64,000 nucleotides of DNA, from assembly GCF_014193655.1 (NCBI RefSeq), contig NZ_JACHZQ010000008.1, forward strand, positions 344,158 to 408,157, in the 5' to 3' direction. Below are positions 26,606 through 35,023 of the stretch, one piece after another (the stretch's first letter is position 1; every line of letters begins with the position of its first letter). Both the position numbers and the translations under genes were made by a program. The stretch comes from Rhizobium sp. BK313 (GTDB lineage: Bacteria > Pseudomonadota > Alphaproteobacteria > Rhizobiales > Rhizobiaceae). The notes below the pieces were generated by a model that saw nothing but the letters and a program-made list of their open reading frames with translations, ran no database searches and was not told the DNA's origin.

Positions 26606-27462
26606 TGCGGCGCTCCATGAGGCTCCAAAGCAAGCGTCAAACTGTCCACCAGCCGGTGGAACTCCTCACTTCGCATGATTTCCGGTGTCCGTGGCCGCGC
26701 AAACGGTACCGAAACTTCTTGGAGCACTCGCCCAGGCCTTCCCGTCATCACGAAGATTCGATCAGCTAGGAAAAGGGCCTCGTCGACTGAGTGCGTAACC
26801 AATAGCGTAGTGGTGCGTAGCTCCGTCCAAGTCCGCTGCAGTTCAATATTCATCTGACGGCGGGTTACGGCATCCAGAGCGCCGAACGGCTCGTCCAAGA
26901 GAAGCACCTCCGGTTTCAGGACGAGCGCACGCGCGATTGAAACGCGCTGCCGCATCCCGCCGGACATCTGTTTCGGACGTGCTTTTTCGAAACCCGCAAG
27001 TCCGATTAGCCGAATAAGATCCTTGACCCTGTCATGATCGGTTTTTTTACCGGCAAGGCGATAGGGCAAGGCAATATTTTGTTCTGTCGTCAGCCAGGGA
27101 AGAAGCGCGTGATCTTGAAACGCAACGCCAAGGCGATGTTGATCGGCCAACTCGCTAGGTGAGTTTCCCTTTATCGACACGTGACCGCTCGTAGGTTGTT
27201 CTAACGACGCGATAAGTCTCAGGACCGTACTTTTTCCGCAACCAGATGGGCCGATAATAGCGACGAACTCGCCGCTTCGAATCTTCAACGAGACGTCCGC
27301 CAGTGCAGTCATTTCAGGTCCGGAACCAAGCCTGAATTTCTTGATGCAGTGATCAATCTCGATCGCTGCCGCTTCAGGACTGGTATCCGCAAGTGTCAAC
27401 ACATCGGCTTGCCCAGAGGCTTGGCGCTTGGCGGAGATGCCGATTGTAGATATATGGCTCAT
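26602..27462 (-). CDS. ABC transporter ATP-binding protein
   Basis: Cytoplasmic ATPase of 286 residues energising the importer. Walker A is GPSGCGKST, the signature MSGGMRQR, Walker B VLLLDEP, and the H-loop VTHSVDEA. An N-terminal extension of about 35 residues precedes the domain. It overlaps the downstream permease by 4 bases and lies 37 bases after the binding-protein gene, the first gene of the operon. Confidence 0.93.
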   Translation of the reverse strand: MSHISTIGISAKRQASGQADVLTLADTSPEAAAIEIDHCIKKFRLGSGPEMTALADVSLKIRSGEFVAIIGPSGCGKSTVLRLIASLEQPTSGHVSIKGNSPSELADQHRLGVAFQDHALLPWLTTEQNIALPYRLAGKKTDHDRVKDLIRLIGLAGFEKARPKQMSGGMRQRVSIARALVLKPEVLLLDEPFGALDAVTRRQMNIELQRTWTELRTTTLLVTHSVDEALFLADRIFVMTGRPGRVLQEVSVPFARPRTPEIMRSEEFHRLVDSLTLALEPHGAPQ

Positions 27463-27499
27463 ATGGCCTCACTCCCAAACCTTTGAGGTTGCACGCCGT

Positions 27500-28524
27500 T
27501 CAAAGGGTTGCGAAAGCTTCTTTCAGCGGATCTAAGACGAGTATGTCTGCGATCGGCGGCATCTGCCGACCAGCTCCTTTGGCCGCTTGTGCCAAACCGT
27601 CGGCGACAGCGTCCTGATCCAACCAAATGCAATCCGGTTGGCCGCTGCGCATGACGAGAGGGATTTGCAACTCGTTTTGCCTCAACTGCTGTGCGCGATC
27701 GAGCGAGAGATCCGCGCCATATTTATTGACAGTCAAGTCTGTTGCGTAAGCAGGATCCTTGGCATTGTCCCTCCACCCGTGAGCAAAAGCCTTCAGGTAG
27801 GCAACGACCGCTGCTCGATTTTTTTCGACAAACGAACGCTTGGACATGAGAAAGCCGCCGGGGATCGAATAACCGAGATCAGCATAAAGTCTGACGAAAA
27901 AATCTTTGTCCTGCTTGAGGCCCATGCTTTCGAGAATGATAGGTTGATTGATGGCGAACGAAAGATATGCGTCACCGTCTCCGTTCATCAAAGGATCGGG
28001 CGAAAACCCGGTTGGAATTATTTCGTATTCTAGTGGCAACCCTGCCCGACCAAGAATGGAATTGATGATCAATTTGTCGTTCGGATTCTGAGCGAGGATT
28101 TTCGCACCAACCAGATCCTTAGTGTTAGGATCGGCTTTCTCGCGAGCGACATGATCGCATTCGGTGCCTTCTGGTAGATTGCGCCAAGAATGACAAAGTC
28201 ATTGCCTTTTGCACGGGCATCGAGGAACGGGAGCCATTCACCAAGAGCAATCTGTGCACTGTCGGCGGCGAGCTGCGCGAGCGGATCTGGGGCATTTGGG
28301 CCGCCCGGCGCCCACTCCGGAGAGATATGTGCGTCACTCAAATAGTTGCGCGCGTCTGCAATCCAAAGACCAGCATATTGGACAGTCGGCACCCAGCCCA
28401 GCGCCATGTTGATTTTTGTTGTGCCGTCCTGCGCTAGTAGACGTCCGCTCGATGCCGCGATCAAACTAGCAGCGAGCGTGCCGACTAGGATGTCGCGTCG
28501 CTTCGGATGAAGAAGGGATTCCAC
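27500..28524 (-). pseudogene. NMT1/THI5-like ABC substrate-binding protein, frameshifted
   Basis: Periplasmic binding protein for the adjacent importer, interrupted by one frameshift. The N-terminal part (28524 to about 28138) has a signal with twin arginines (KRRDILVGTLAASLIA) and the opening KINMALGWVPTVQYAGLW. Near 28136-28138 (a run of three T on the plus strand) the reading shifts. The rest then continues as ADPNTKDLVGAKILAQNPND and stays open to 27500, including GFLMSKRSFVEK. Adding one base would restore a protein of about 341 residues. Everything else in the operon is intact, so recent inactivation or a sequencing error are both possible. Confidence 0.82.
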
Positions 28525-28732
28525 GGTAGGCTACCTCCGAGTTACACCATCGCCTCGCATTCGTTTTTTTGGAGGCAGCGGCGGCTAAAATCGTTCCATT
28601 TTTTGGTCAGCCCGCTCTCTTTTGTCGCTGGTATTTGATTAGATCGTCTGACATTCAATACTTAGCAAATGTTGACACCCTCGTCAGGAGCGCGATACTC
28701 AGACTGTCGTCTAAGATCTTGAACGGTGTGAG

Positions 28733-29683
28733 ATGAAACTCGAAGACCTTCGTGCCTTTACGAAAATTGTCGATTGTGAATCGATCTCCGAAGCCGCCCG
28801 AAGACACGCACTTCCGAAAGCGAGCCTCAGCCATAGCCTTCGCAGGCTGGAGAGCTATCTCGGCGTAGATCTTTTTCAGCGCTCCGGAAACCGGCTGCTA
28901 CTCAGCGATGCCGGTAAAGTGCTCGCTGCGCATGCGAAAAACGTCACGCGCTCGTGTGAACTCGCGGAAGACGCCATTCTGGAACAACGTTCGTCGAAGG
29001 CCGTCCATCTCAAGATTGGGGCGCCCGATGAACTCGGTACAACCCTTGTCGGACCACTCGTTCTGGACTTTTGCCGGGACAACCCCGAAATGAACCTTGA
29101 TCTCCGGATCATGAGGGTCAGCGAACTCTTTCATCCTGACTCAGATCTGGACTGTATCATATACGGTGGCGACCCTCCTGAAGAGGAGGCGAAGAACATG
29201 ACAGCGCGCCGATTCGGAAAATATGTTAGCCGCCTGTACGCGTCTCCAGGATATATCGAGCGCCACGGCTCGCCTCAAACTCCCGAGGACCTTGAAGCGC
29301 ATGATCTCATTTTGAACAATGGCGAAACCGGCGCAAAACGTTGGTCGCTTTCCAACGGAGCCCGTCGCGTAATTATAAGGCCGGAAGGCTATCTGTCGTC
29401 GAACGACAACTGGATTGTAAAAATGAGCGCAGTCCGCGATCGCGGCATTGGTTTGTTTTCGGACTTTTTCGTCGATTACGAAATCCGAACGGGGACACTG
29501 CAACCCGTACTGAATGACTGGGTGACAGATCCGCGACCGCTCATGGCCCTCAGACATTCACATCGACACCGGAATCCGCACATCAATTCCCTGATTGCTT
29601 TCGTGCTGGAGAGGTTCAACGGTTTTTACCACTATCCCTATCGGGACTCCGATATGATGCTTCGGGGGTCTGACCAAAATTAG
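28733..29683 (+). CDS. LysR-family transcriptional regulator
   Basis: Regulator of 316 residues with an N-terminal helix-turn-helix (DLRAFTKIVDCESISEAARR, ASLSHSLRRLESYLG) and a periplasmic-binding-like effector domain. It is divergent from the frameshifted binding-protein gene, the usual position for a LysR regulator of a transport operon. It is clearly paralogous to the minus-strand LysR at 29858-30805 (shared DELGT, PPEEEAKNM, SSNDNW and NPHI-type segments). Its inducer is unknown. Confidence 0.93.
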   Translation: MKLEDLRAFTKIVDCESISEAARRHALPKASLSHSLRRLESYLGVDLFQRSGNRLLLSDAGKVLAAHAKNVTRSCELAEDAILEQRSSKAVHLKIGAPDELGTTLVGPLVLDFCRDNPEMNLDLRIMRVSELFHPDSDLDCIIYGGDPPEEEAKNMTARRFGKYVSRLYASPGYIERHGSPQTPEDLEAHDLILNNGETGAKRWSLSNGARRVIIRPEGYLSSNDNWIVKMSAVRDRGIGLFSDFFVDYEIRTGTLQPVLNDWVTDPRPLMALRHSHRHRNPHINSLIAFVLERFNGFYHYPYRDSDMMLRGSDQN

Positions 29684-29711
29684 CTGTCTCGCGGGTCATT
29701 CCTTTCGAGCT

Positions 29712-29861
29712 CTATGTCTCGCGGAACTGGCTCATCTCTTCGTCATTAATGCGGTTGAGGGGCGCGTCAAATTGCTCGGCCCATTTGCCGAGCTTGTCCC
29801 ACTCGACGACGACACCTTGTTCGAGATCGCTGTAGCTTGGAATTAGCTGTGTGCCGGTCAG
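29712..29861 (-). pseudogene. Short protein-like fragment, unidentified
   Basis: Immediately after the LysR stop on the minus strand, a second frame stays open for about 50 codons without an ATG start. It reads as natural protein (PSYSDLEQGVVVEWDKLGKW, then NRINDEEMSQFRET) and ends at TAG 29712-29714. Only a CTG near 29861 could start it. It looks like the C-terminus of a lost gene. I do not recognise the family. Confidence 0.3.
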
Positions 29862-30805
29862 CTCGGTTGGATACCGAAAAGCTCAAGATCATTTTCGCGG
29901 TAGGGAAAGTGGTAAAAGCCCTGGAAACGACCGGCAAGAAAGTCTGCCAAAGCTCGGATATGCGGGTTGGAAAAGCGATGAGTGTGGTAGAGTACACTGA
30001 TGGATACGACATCCGAGTGCCATTCGGGCATTACCGGAACCAACAGCCCGGCGCGAACCTCGTCTACGGTAAACCAGTCAGGAAAAAAGCCGACTCCCAC
30101 CGCCTGGATTGCGCTGAGTTTAGCGACCCAGTTATCATTTGACGCGACAGGGCCTTCGGGTCGGATGACAGCTCTCTCGCGGTCGTTCGAAATCGACCAG
30201 ACGGGAGATCCGCCAGCACCCCTGTTCTCGATGAGAGGGTGATGTCGAAGATCATCGAGGGTGTGCGGCGTCCCGTAGGCTGCAAGATGATCTGGCGCCG
30301 CGTACATCCGGCTGACATAGCGGGCGATGCGCCTCTGGATCATATTCTTTGCTTCTTCTTCCGGCGGCGGGCCTGCGAAAAGGATGCAGTCGAGTTCGGC
30401 ATCGCGATGGAAGAGGTCCACCTTGTTCAGCACTAGGAGGTCAAGCGAAATATCTCTGTTGCGTCTCATATAGCTAAGGCACATCGGAGCCATCAGGTTT
30501 GTGCCGAGCTCATCGGTCGTGCCGATCCTCAATTTTACGGCGCCGCCACGCTGGCTTCTGGCAGCGTCTTCCGCCCGCTCACAAGCCCGGGCGATGTCTC
30601 TGGCGTGTTCCAGGAAGGTTTCTCCTGCCTCTGTCAGCACAAGCTGGCTTCCTTTGCGTTCGAATAGCGTCGTACCCAGCTCCGTTTCCAGCCGACGCAA
30701 CTGATGGCTCAGTGAGCTCTTTGCATTGCCATATCGCCTAGAGACTTCCGAGAGGGTTCCGCACGCGGCGATGCGCTCAAAGGCGCGAATGTCGTCGATC
30801 TGCAA
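29858..30805 (-). CDS. LysR-family transcriptional regulator (paralogue)
   Basis: Regulator of 315 residues from a TTG at 30805 preceded by GGAGGCATGC; this matches the length of its paralogue at 28733. A longer in-frame ATG at 30937 would add 44 unconserved residues and overlap the divergent gene. The helix-turn-helix (DDIRAFERIAACGTLSEVSR) and effector domain (GTTDELGTNLMAP, PPPEEEAKNM) are typical. It is divergent from the secreted nucleoside hydrolase and AMP nucleosidase operon, its probable target. Confidence 0.9.
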   Translation of the reverse strand: MQIDDIRAFERIAACGTLSEVSRRYGNAKSSLSHQLRRLETELGTTLFERKGSQLVLTEAGETFLEHARDIARACERAEDAARSQRGGAVKLRIGTTDELGTNLMAPMCLSYMRRNRDISLDLLVLNKVDLFHRDAELDCILFAGPPPEEEAKNMIQRRIARYVSRMYAAPDHLAAYGTPHTLDDLRHHPLIENRGAGGSPVWSISNDRERAVIRPEGPVASNDNWVAKLSAIQAVGVGFFPDWFTVDEVRAGLLVPVMPEWHSDVVSISVLYHTHRFSNPHIRALADFLAGRFQGFYHFPYRENDLELFGIQPS

Positions 30806-30969
30806 GCATGCCTCCGCGTTCAAGAACTTGGACAGAAGTTCAGATTTTCGCGGTCGTGACAATCCCCCAATCACCGCTATCATCGCCAAAACCAAGCAAG
30901 AATCGGGAAGACTGAACGATTTCGATGTTGTTCCCATTCGCTACATCGTTGAATCAAAGGGGAATCAGA

Positions 30970-32046
30970 ATGAGCAGTTCAAAATTTCGAACGGCGGGCT
31001 TTGTTGTGGCGCTTTGCCTGGGCTTGGCCGGTGGCGGAGCCGCGAGGGCCGAGCAGGCCAAATTCATTCTTGATCAGGATTTCGCCGGTCCCGGAGGGTC
31101 GGATCTGCAGCCGATCCTGTTCTTCATGCACAATCCGGATGCGCAACTCCTTGGCCTCACCGGGGTAACCGGCGATGAGTGGATGAACAAGGGGGTCGCG
31201 CAAGCGCTGAGATTTCTGGAAATCGCCGGCCATTCGGAGATTCCGGTCTATCAGGGGGCGCTGATGCCGCTTGTGAACACTCCTGCCAGGCTTGCGAACT
31301 GGGAAGCGCGCTATGGAGCATTGAGTTGGAAAGGCGCGTGGAACAAGCCGGAGACCGATGGTACGAAACCGGGTTTTGATCCATCCGCGGTGCCGCAACT
31401 CGCGGAGGCGAATCCGACCATCAAGCCTCAGGGGACGTTCGCCGTCGCCTTTCTTATTGAACAGGTCCACAAGTATCCGCATGAAGTCAGCATCATTTCT
31501 GCGGGGCCCGCAACCAATATCGCGCTCGCGGTGCGAACCGATCCTCAATTCGCGTCGTTGGTGAAGCGCCTTTATCTGACTGGCGCACCAAAGGCGAATT
31601 TCGATCCCGTATCCGGAAAAGCGGTCTCCCAAGATGCTTTCAATTCAATCTTCGATCCTGAAGCGGCGCATATTGTCCTCACCGCTGGCTTTCCCTCCAT
31701 CGTGGCGACGGGCCTTGTGACCAGCGATGTCGTCGTCGATGACGGCTTGATCAACGACATCAAAACCGGCTCCCCCGCGCTGACGGAATATCTCACGAAA
31801 AATGCATGGAAAGACCTGCCGATGTGGGACGAGATAACGACCGCGATTGCGATCGATCCGACGCTCGCGACACGGAGCGCCGATGTCTTTGCCGACGTTG
31901 ACACCAGCGACGGTCCCGAGCGCGGACAGTTCATCACATATGGCGACAAGAGCGCTCCCGAGGGAGCAGGCAAGATCAGTGTCGTGCTGGACCTCGACAA
32001 AGCCCGATTCCGCGACATGTTCCTGAAAGCTGTGGCCGCGCAATGA
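30970..32046 (+). CDS. Secreted nucleoside hydrolase-like protein
   Basis: IU-nucleoside hydrolase-type protein of 358 residues from MSSSKFRTAG, with a signal peptide (GFVVALCLGLAGGGAARA) predicting the periplasm. The family motif GPATNIALA is intact. The calcium-site motif, usually DTDPGxDD, reads DQDFAGPGGSDLQ, keeping the first aspartates but replacing the DD pair, so substrate or metal use may differ. The stop overlaps the AMP nucleosidase start as ATGA. A periplasmic hydrolase would free bases from external nucleosides for the nearby importer (inference). Confidence 0.82.
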   Translation: MSSSKFRTAGFVVALCLGLAGGGAARAEQAKFILDQDFAGPGGSDLQPILFFMHNPDAQLLGLTGVTGDEWMNKGVAQALRFLEIAGHSEIPVYQGALMPLVNTPARLANWEARYGALSWKGAWNKPETDGTKPGFDPSAVPQLAEANPTIKPQGTFAVAFLIEQVHKYPHEVSIISAGPATNIALAVRTDPQFASLVKRLYLTGAPKANFDPVSGKAVSQDAFNSIFDPEAAHIVLTAGFPSIVATGLVTSDVVVDDGLINDIKTGSPALTEYLTKNAWKDLPMWDEITTAIAIDPTLATRSADVFADVDTSDGPERGQFITYGDKSAPEGAGKISVVLDLDKARFRDMFLKAVAAQ

Positions 32047-33524
32047 TCTCCGCGACTGACACGCCGTCAACGGTGGCGCCGCAAAGCTTCGACGACCCCG
32101 CAAAAGCCCTTGACGCAATCACAGAACTTTATGAGCGCAACACCGCTTTCCTAATCGACAGTTTCGGCAAGCTCGCCAAGGGTGTGCCGATCACGGCGCG
32201 CTACCGCGCCTTTTATCCCCAGGTCAGCATCGAGACGACCAGCTTCAGCCATGTCGATTCCCGCCTCTCCTATGGCCATGTGACGGCGCCCGGCATCTAT
32301 ACGACGACCATCACCCGACCGGTGCTCTTCCGCCACTATCTCAAGGAACAGCTCGCGCTGCTGATGCGCAGCCACAATGTTCCGGTCATCGTGTCGGAGT
32401 CGACGACGCCGATCCCGCTGCACTTCGCCTTTGGCGAAGGTGCACATGTGGAAGCTTCCGCTGCCGCTTTCGACGACATTCCGCTGCGCGATCTCTTCGA
32501 TACCCCGGACCTGAACACCACCGACGATGAGATCGCCAATGGCGAATATATTCCGCCGCCGGGCCAGCCCTCGCCGCTCGCGCCGTTTACCGCGCAACGC
32601 ATCGACTACTCGCTTGCCCGCCTGGCACACTACACCGCAACCAGCGCGTCGCATTTCCAGAACTTCGTACTTTTCACGAACTATCAGTTCTACATCGACG
32701 AATTCTGCAACTGGGCGCGTGATCTGATGGCCAAGGGCGGTGGTGACGGCTACACCGCCTTTGTCGAGCCGGGCAATATCATCACGCCGGCCGGTTCCAG
32801 CCAGCCGGAGGCCGGCGCCAGCCCGCCGCGGCTGCCGCAAATGCCGGCCTACCATCTGAAAAAGAAGGGCCACGCCGGCATCACCATGATCAATATCGGC
32901 GTCGGCCCGTCCAACGCCAAGACGATCACAGACCACGTCGCGGTGCTGCGCCCGCACGCCTGGCTGATGCTCGGTCACTGCGCCGGCCTGCGCAACAGCC
33001 AGCGGCTCGGCGACTATGTGCTGGCGCATGCCTATATGCGCGAGGATCACGTCCTCGACGACGACCTGCCGGTCTGGGTGCCGATCCCGGCGCTCGCCGA
33101 AGTGCAGGTGGCGCTGGAAGCGGCGGTTGCCGAGATTACCGGCTACGAAGGTTTCGAGCTGAAGCGCATCATGCGCACCGGCACGGTCGGAACGATCGAC
33201 AACCGCAACTGGGAACTGCGCGATCAGGCAGGCCCGGTCAAGCGCCTGTCGCAGGCCCGCGCCGTGGCGCTGGACATGGAGTCGGCGACCATTGCCGCCA
33301 ACGGTTTCCGCTTCCGCGTCCCCTACGGCACACTGCTCTGCGTTTCGGACAAGCCGCTGCACGGCGAGCTGAAACTGCCGGGCATGGCGACCGCCTTCTA
33401 CCGGACGCAGGTGAACCAGCATCTGCAGATCGGCATCCGCGCCATCCAGAAGCTGGCCGCGATGCCGCCGGAAACGCTGCATTCACGCAAGCTGCGCAGC
33501 TTCTTCGAAACGGCATTCCAATAG
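32043..33524 (+). CDS. amn: AMP nucleosidase
   Basis: Cleaves AMP to adenine and ribose 5-phosphate, cytoplasmic, 493 residues and full length. N-terminal AMN domain (about 1-180) is followed by a phosphorylase-like catalytic domain with GITMINIGVGPSNAKTITDH, LMLGHCAGLR, and ALDMESATIAANGFRF near the C-terminus. Codon use is more GC-rich at third positions than in the neighbouring genes, hinting at a different origin or higher expression. Coupled by ATGA overlap to a secreted nucleoside hydrolase; adenine produced could feed the deaminase at 23161. Confidence 0.94.
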   Translation: MISATDTPSTVAPQSFDDPAKALDAITELYERNTAFLIDSFGKLAKGVPITARYRAFYPQVSIETTSFSHVDSRLSYGHVTAPGIYTTTITRPVLFRHYLKEQLALLMRSHNVPVIVSESTTPIPLHFAFGEGAHVEASAAAFDDIPLRDLFDTPDLNTTDDEIANGEYIPPPGQPSPLAPFTAQRIDYSLARLAHYTATSASHFQNFVLFTNYQFYIDEFCNWARDLMAKGGGDGYTAFVEPGNIITPAGSSQPEAGASPPRLPQMPAYHLKKKGHAGITMINIGVGPSNAKTITDHVAVLRPHAWLMLGHCAGLRNSQRLGDYVLAHAYMREDHVLDDDLPVWVPIPALAEVQVALEAAVAEITGYEGFELKRIMRTGTVGTIDNRNWELRDQAGPVKRLSQARAVALDMESATIAANGFRFRVPYGTLLCVSDKPLHGELKLPGMATAFYRTQVNQHLQIGIRAIQKLAAMPPETLHSRKLRSFFETAFQ

Positions 33525-33721
33525 GAGATAAACGAAGCGTTTGAAGCTATTACGATTGCTCCGATCTCGCGCGTTAGTTGATCTATATATCTTAGACAAC
33601 TGTGGGATGCGTGAAAATCGCATGCCCTCTGTAGTCAATCAATCGGGACGATCAGGACAAAAGAGGTCTCCTATTTCCAAGAACCGATCGTGCAACGATC
33701 ACATTAGCCCCAAGTGTTACG

Positions 33722-34852
33722 ATGATTAAATTCCTGCTATCAACAGCAGCTCTCGTTTCCGTGCTTGCTGGAGTTGCTTACGCCGCCGACACGGACGTTA
33801 CCGTCACGACGCCCTGTCCGTTTGGCGACTGTAAAGCGGCGATCAGTCTTCAGTTCGCCGGGGAATTCGTGATTCCGACTGGTACGCAATTCGATGGCAT
33901 CGAATTCGGCGGAATATCGGGACTAGATTTCGATCCCGCCTCCAATCACTACATCGCGATTTCCGACGACCGGTCCGAAAAGGCTCCTGCTCGCTATTAT
34001 GAGCTGTCAATTGATGCGACCGCCGCCGGCATCAGTGACGTCAAGGTACTGAAGACCGTTATCTTCAAGGACAAGAATGGGCAGGCCTTCGCAAAGCGGG
34101 CCGTTGATCCGGAGGCAATCCGCCTCGGAAAGGACGGCATTTACTGGTCAAGCGAAGGTGACGCGAAGCAATTGCTGCCGCCCTTCGTGCGGGTCACTGG
34201 ACCAGACGGCTCCTTCAAGCGGGAATTCGAGCTGCCCGAAGGATTTGCTCCGACCGCAGACAAGTCCACGGGCATTCGCGACAACCTTGCTTTTGAGTCT
34301 TTGACGTTCCTTCCGAGCGGAGATCTCATCGTGGGGACAGAATCTGCGCTTGAGCAGGATGGCCCGATTGCAGATCTGACGCATGGATCACTTGCTCGCA
34401 TAATCCGATATGACACCGCAAACGGAAAGCCTAAGGCGGAATATGCTTACACAGTTGCCCCAATTCCCCAGCCGCCGACTGCGGGCACGGGTTGGAACGA
34501 TAATGGGGTTTCGGAAATGCTGGCTCTCGATGAGCACAGGATGCTTGTAATCGAGCGAGGCGCTTCGCCGGGCTATGGCAATTTTGCGAAAGTTTACATG
34601 ATCGACACTGACGGCGCGACCGACATTTCTGCGATAGGCTCCCTCGCGAGCAGCGATAAGTCTATCGTGCCAGTGCGAAAAGCCCAAGTGCTCGACATGC
34701 GGGCAATTGGGCTTACGCCTGATAATATCGAGGGCATGACTTTCGCCAAGGGCTCGGATGGCAGCGATCTGCTAGTCTTCGTCGCAGACAACAATTTCTC
34801 GAAGGACCAGAAGACGCAATTTCTTGCCTTCAAAGTGCTCAAACGCCCTTAG
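33722..34852 (+). CDS. Secreted phytase-like esterase domain protein
   Basis: Exported protein of 376 residues with a signal peptide (LLSTAALVSVLAGVAYAADT) and a beta-propeller phytase-like domain: GISGLDFDPASNHYIAISDDR, DPEAIRL, ESLTFLPSGDLIVGTE, and IEGMTFA. Family members are called esterase-like activity of phytase; true phytase activity is uncertain. It stands about 200 bases after amn and may be separately transcribed. Confidence 0.85.
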   Translation: MIKFLLSTAALVSVLAGVAYAADTDVTVTTPCPFGDCKAAISLQFAGEFVIPTGTQFDGIEFGGISGLDFDPASNHYIAISDDRSEKAPARYYELSIDATAAGISDVKVLKTVIFKDKNGQAFAKRAVDPEAIRLGKDGIYWSSEGDAKQLLPPFVRVTGPDGSFKREFELPEGFAPTADKSTGIRDNLAFESLTFLPSGDLIVGTESALEQDGPIADLTHGSLARIIRYDTANGKPKAEYAYTVAPIPQPPTAGTGWNDNGVSEMLALDEHRMLVIERGASPGYGNFAKVYMIDTDGATDISAIGSLASSDKSIVPVRKAQVLDMRAIGLTPDNIEGMTFAKGSDGSDLLVFVADNNFSKDQKTQFLAFKVLKRP

Positions 34853-35023
34853 CGGTTCCCGAGGGGACAATCTTTTTCTCCCCGGATCAAGTCGCACGGA
34901 CCTAAGCCGATCCGAATTCAGGAGCCTGCCGCGTCACCTACAACCGCCGAAGCAAACAATGATTGACAACGATTTCTTTCATGGGTTCGGTGGGTACATT
35001 CAATATGAGGAAAGAACCTTCGC

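Noticed and set aside
32151..33482. 443-codon open frame opposite AMP nucleosidase
   Set aside because: It is the antisense of a GC-rich coding gene with clear AMN motifs; long antisense frames are expected there.
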